A stretch of DNA of 8,320 nucleotides from an uncultured Veillonella sp. (lineage in GTDB: Bacteria; Bacillota; Negativicutes; Veillonellales; Veillonellaceae), in contig CAAFUD010000020.1 in NCBI GenBank assembly GCA_900766125.1, positions 1 to 8,320 on the forward strand. The letters are read 5' to 3'. The notes beneath the pieces were generated by a model. The model searched no databases, had not been told where the DNA came from, and saw only the letters and a list, made by a program, of their open reading frames with translations. Shown here piece after piece: positions 6,800 to 8,320 of the stretch. The translations under genes were made by a program, and so were the position numbers. Numbering within the stretch: the first letter of the stretch is position 1; each line of letters begins with the position of its first letter.

Positions 6800-7612
6800 T
6801 TATAAAAGATTCTTTTCTATCCAGTGAGCTACACCATCTTCATTATGATGACCACATAATTCATTAGCCACAGATTTTACATGTTCTGTTGCATTTGAAA
6901 CAGCTACCGAATATCCCGTTTCACTTAACATAGAAATATCGTTATCTGCATTTCCAAAGGAAACTATATTTTCAAGGCTAAGATTATTATCTAGAGCTAA
7001 TTGAGCTAATGCACGCCCTTTTGATACATTCGGTGCAGTGATTTCGAGGAAATCTCGTTGACTACGCACTAATGTAACACGATTACCAACTAATGGGGTC
7101 AAGATATCAATAATTCTATCGATTCCTTCCTCTGTATCGATAGCAATGAGCTTATTAGGTTCTGAAGAAAGTGTATAAATTGTATCACCTAAAAACTCAG
7201 CTACAGCCCCTGTTTGCTGTTCATAACGATCAGATTGCCAATTTTTATGATGACACAGTAAATGATCATCTACATACGATTGTATATGCCAACTATATTG
7301 TTGTCCGAGTTGAAAAACACGATGTACTACATCTATAGGAACAGTTTGTTCAAATAGCTTATATCCCGTTTCTAACTCCTGGATTAAACCACCAGAGAAC
7401 AATATCATAGGAACATTGCCAAGTTGTAATGCTAATCCAATTGGTTTTGCCGTTTGATACATGCGTCCAGTAGCAATTGTTATACCAATTCCCTTTTGCT
7501 GTAAGCGATGCAATACATCAACCGTATACGAAGAAACTGTATTATCACTTCGAACTAACGTCTCATCACAATCGATGGCTACCATTTTTATATGAGAAAA
7601 AGAAGGATCCAT
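6800..7612 (-). CDS. Cof-type HAD-IIB family phosphatase
   Basis: The 270-residue product has the haloacid dehalogenase motifs in order: motif I DCDET (14-18), with the nucleophile and acid Asp14/Asp16; motif II ITIATGR (44-50); motif III Lys in SKGRAL (197-202); and motif IV GNADNDISM (220-228). The region between motifs II and III fits the C2b cap of Cof/YidA-type enzymes, which dephosphorylate small metabolites such as sugar phosphates or FMN; the substrate cannot be told from sequence. I chose the ATG at 7612 because a strong AAGGAGGT (7624-7617) sits 5 nt before it. A longer reading from GTG at 7627 would place that Shine-Dalgarno inside its own first codons. In motif IV the usual first Asp (GD) is Asn221, though Asp223 and Asp225 remain nearby. 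It is the first gene of the rapZ-yvcK-whiA operon. Confidence 0.92.
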   Translation of the reverse strand: MDPSFSHIKMVAIDCDETLVRSDNTVSSYTVDVLHRLQQKGIGITIATGRMYQTAKPIGLALQLGNVPMILFSGGLIQELETGYKLFEQTVPIDVVHRVFQLGQQYSWHIQSYVDDHLLCHHKNWQSDRYEQQTGAVAEFLGDTIYTLSSEPNKLIAIDTEEGIDRIIDILTPLVGNRVTLVRSQRDFLEITAPNVSKGRALAQLALDNNLSLENIVSFGNADNDISMLSETGYSVAVSNATEHVKSVANELCGHHNEDGVAHWIEKNLL

Positions 7613-7616
7613 TCTT

Positions 7617-7624
7617 ACCTCCTT
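7617..7624 (-). promoter_or_regulatory. Strong Shine-Dalgarno that fixes the HAD start
   Basis: On the minus strand AAGGAGGT ends 4 nt before ATG 7612, with its GGAGG core 5 nt away. It overlaps the GTG-initiated extension at 7627, which has no ribosome site of its own, so the ATG is the supported start. Confidence 0.85.
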
Positions 7625-7647
7625 CACAAGAAAATCTAATACTCTTT

Positions 7648-7656
7648 ATTATACCA
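7648..7656 (-). promoter_or_regulatory. Extended -10 promoter for the HAD-rapZ-yvcK-whiA operon
   Basis: On the minus strand TGGTATAAT (7656-7648) is a perfect TATAAT with an upstream TGn extension. No good -35 box lies 16-18 nt upstream, as is acceptable for extended -10 promoters. The start would be near 7641, giving a 5' UTR of about 28 nt that holds the Shine-Dalgarno. A second, weaker candidate further upstream is TTGATA (7792-7787) with TATACA 16 nt downstream (7770-7765). Confidence 0.6.
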
Positions 7657-7851
7657 TTTATAATACTTTTATAGATAGAAATATACAGTAATCCTCTATC
7701 AAAAATATTTTACACCTCCCAGTAATAAAGCTAATAAATGATCAAATTAAAGATAAGTATAATTTGTATATAAATCGATCTATAATTATCAAAATTGCAT
7801 AATAAAAGGCATTCTATATCAATTTGTTATAGAATTTTATATATTAACCAT
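7657..7851. other. AT-rich intergenic region without a gene
   Basis: This stretch separates the porin terminator from the operon promoter. It is very AT-rich, with several TTGATA boxes on the minus strand (7822-7817, 7792-7787, 7702-7697) and one AT-rich inverted repeat. A GGGAGG motif (7720-7715, minus) looks like a ribosome site, but no credible reading frame follows. I see no RNA gene or coding region. Confidence 0.6.
7811..7835. repeat. AT-rich perfect inverted repeat
   Basis: ATTCTATA (7811-7818) and TATAGAAT (7828-7835) are perfect 8-bp inverted arms around a 9-nt spacer. The arms have only one G/C pair, so a transcribed hairpin would be weak. It may be an operator-like site or may have arisen by chance in AT-rich DNA. 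It lies about 155 bp upstream of the extended -10 box. Confidence 0.4.
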
Positions 7852-7879
7852 AAAAAAAGAGACTCCCGAAGGAGTCCCT
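7852..7879 (-). terminator. Rho-independent terminator of the porin gene
   Basis: On the minus strand GGGACTCC (7878-7871), a TTCG loop (7870-7867) and GGAGTCTC (7866-7859) form an 8-bp stem with one G-U pair, followed by seven T (7858-7852). The UUCG tetraloop and long T-tract mark a strong terminator, 22 nt after the porin stop codon. This fits a highly expressed gene and separates it from the operon to the left. Confidence 0.93.
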
Positions 7880-7900
7880 TTTATATGGTTAACTATCAAA

Positions 7901-8320
7901 TTAGAATTTGTAGTTAAGGTCTGCACGGTAGAAGTCGTTAAGATCAGCACCGTCTTGAGTTTTCCAGTCGAAACCGTAGTTAGCGGACAAGCCAACGTTG
8001 TTTTGCAATGCATAGTTAACGGAAGCCATCCAACCTTTAGCATTTGTAGTGTAAAGGTGGTTGTAAGTAGTATCAACGATAGGAGCGTTAGCTTTAGCGT
8101 TGAAGTATTGGCCTTTAACATCCCAAGAACCTTTTTTAGCGATGTTGTAGTCGCCATAGCCAAGACCTGCAGTCCAAGCTTGAGATTCATCAACGTGGGA
8201 GTCTTTCAACCATTCGCCACCAACCCAAACTTTGTCGAAGTTAGCATCAGCGTTGAAGCCGTAGATATTTTTGTAACCATTAGTGCTATCTTGGTTTACA
8301 CGATCGTAGAAACCACCAAC
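7901..8320 (-). CDS. Outer-membrane beta-barrel porin, C-terminal part (5' end outside window)
   Basis: The frame is open from the window edge to TAA at 7901-7903 and gives the last 139 residues. They alternate polar and hydrophobic residues in short strands with many Gly, Tyr, Asn and Asp, such as NIYGFNADANFDKVWVGGEW, SWDVKGQYFNAKAN, GWMASVNYALQNNVGLSANY and the final DFYRADLNYKF. The terminal Phe and aromatic/hydrophobic alternation are the usual barrel-assembly signal of outer-membrane proteins. It resembles the C-terminus of the major porins of Negativicutes (OmpM and relatives), which often carry an N-terminal S-layer-homology domain that tethers the outer membrane to peptidoglycan. That end is not in the window, so the subclass stays open. 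The TTG/Met at 8209 is internal, not a start, because the barrel pattern continues upstream of it. Confidence 0.88.
   Translation of the reverse strand, partial: VGGFYDRVNQDSTNGYKNIYGFNADANFDKVWVGGEWLKDSHVDESQAWTAGLGYGDYNIAKKGSWDVKGQYFNAKANAPIVDTTYNHLYTTNAKGWMASVNYALQNNVGLSANYGFDWKTQDGADLNDFYRADLNYKF

Noticed and set aside
7613..7627. GTG start at 7627 for the HAD gene (five extra residues)
   Set aside because: The strong AAGGAGGT lies within those codons and serves the ATG at 7612; no ribosome site precedes the GTG.
7697..7720. GGGAGG motif as a ribosome site for a small minus-strand gene
   Set aside because: The nearest start is a TTG about 12 nt away that opens only a very short frame, and no ATG is suitably placed.
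7837..8193. A 118-codon minus-strand frame rich in Leu and Thr
   Set aside because: It overlaps the porin C-terminus in another frame and runs through the porin terminator; the porin frame has the clear beta-barrel pattern.

Overview
All recognisable genes lie on the minus strand, so the window reads from high to low coordinates. It looks like a diderm Firmicute of the Negativicutes, most likely Veillonella or a close relative. Three things point there: a RapZ-YvcK-WhiA cluster typical of Firmicutes, an outer-membrane beta-barrel (porin) gene beside it, and low-GC DNA with AT-rich intergenic regions. The genus is inferred from gene content and style, not from a database match.

Layout from right to left: (1) the last 139 codons of a porin-like outer-membrane protein (7901-8320, cut by the window edge), ended by a strong hairpin terminator with a UUCG loop; (2) an AT-rich spacer of about 290 bp (7613-7900) with an extended -10 promoter; (3) a tight five-gene operon with gaps of only 12, 12, 15 and 12 nt: a Cof-type HAD phosphatase, rapZ, yvcK (membrane-anchored form), whiA, and a 1095-residue secreted protein made of an unrecognised N-terminal domain, about 570 residues of Ala/Glu/Lys/Arg-rich helix and a Gln-rich tail; (4) a 12-bp-stem terminator (136-172) closing the operon; (5) a second transcription unit starting at the left edge, with a near-consensus promoter (TTGACT-17-TACAAT) and a PyrR-binding RNA element, implying a pyrimidine biosynthesis or uptake gene just beyond position 1.

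RapZ, YvcK and WhiA are conserved Firmicute neighbours tied to amino-sugar/central carbon metabolism, envelope homeostasis and cell division. The unusual part is the last operon gene: a very long exported helical protein translated right after whiA, where Bacillus subtilis has crh. It is the best candidate here for something not well described, possibly a periplasm-spanning or spacer protein in a diderm Firmicute. Its helix is built from units of 11, 18 and 29 residues, each close to a whole number of alpha-helical turns.
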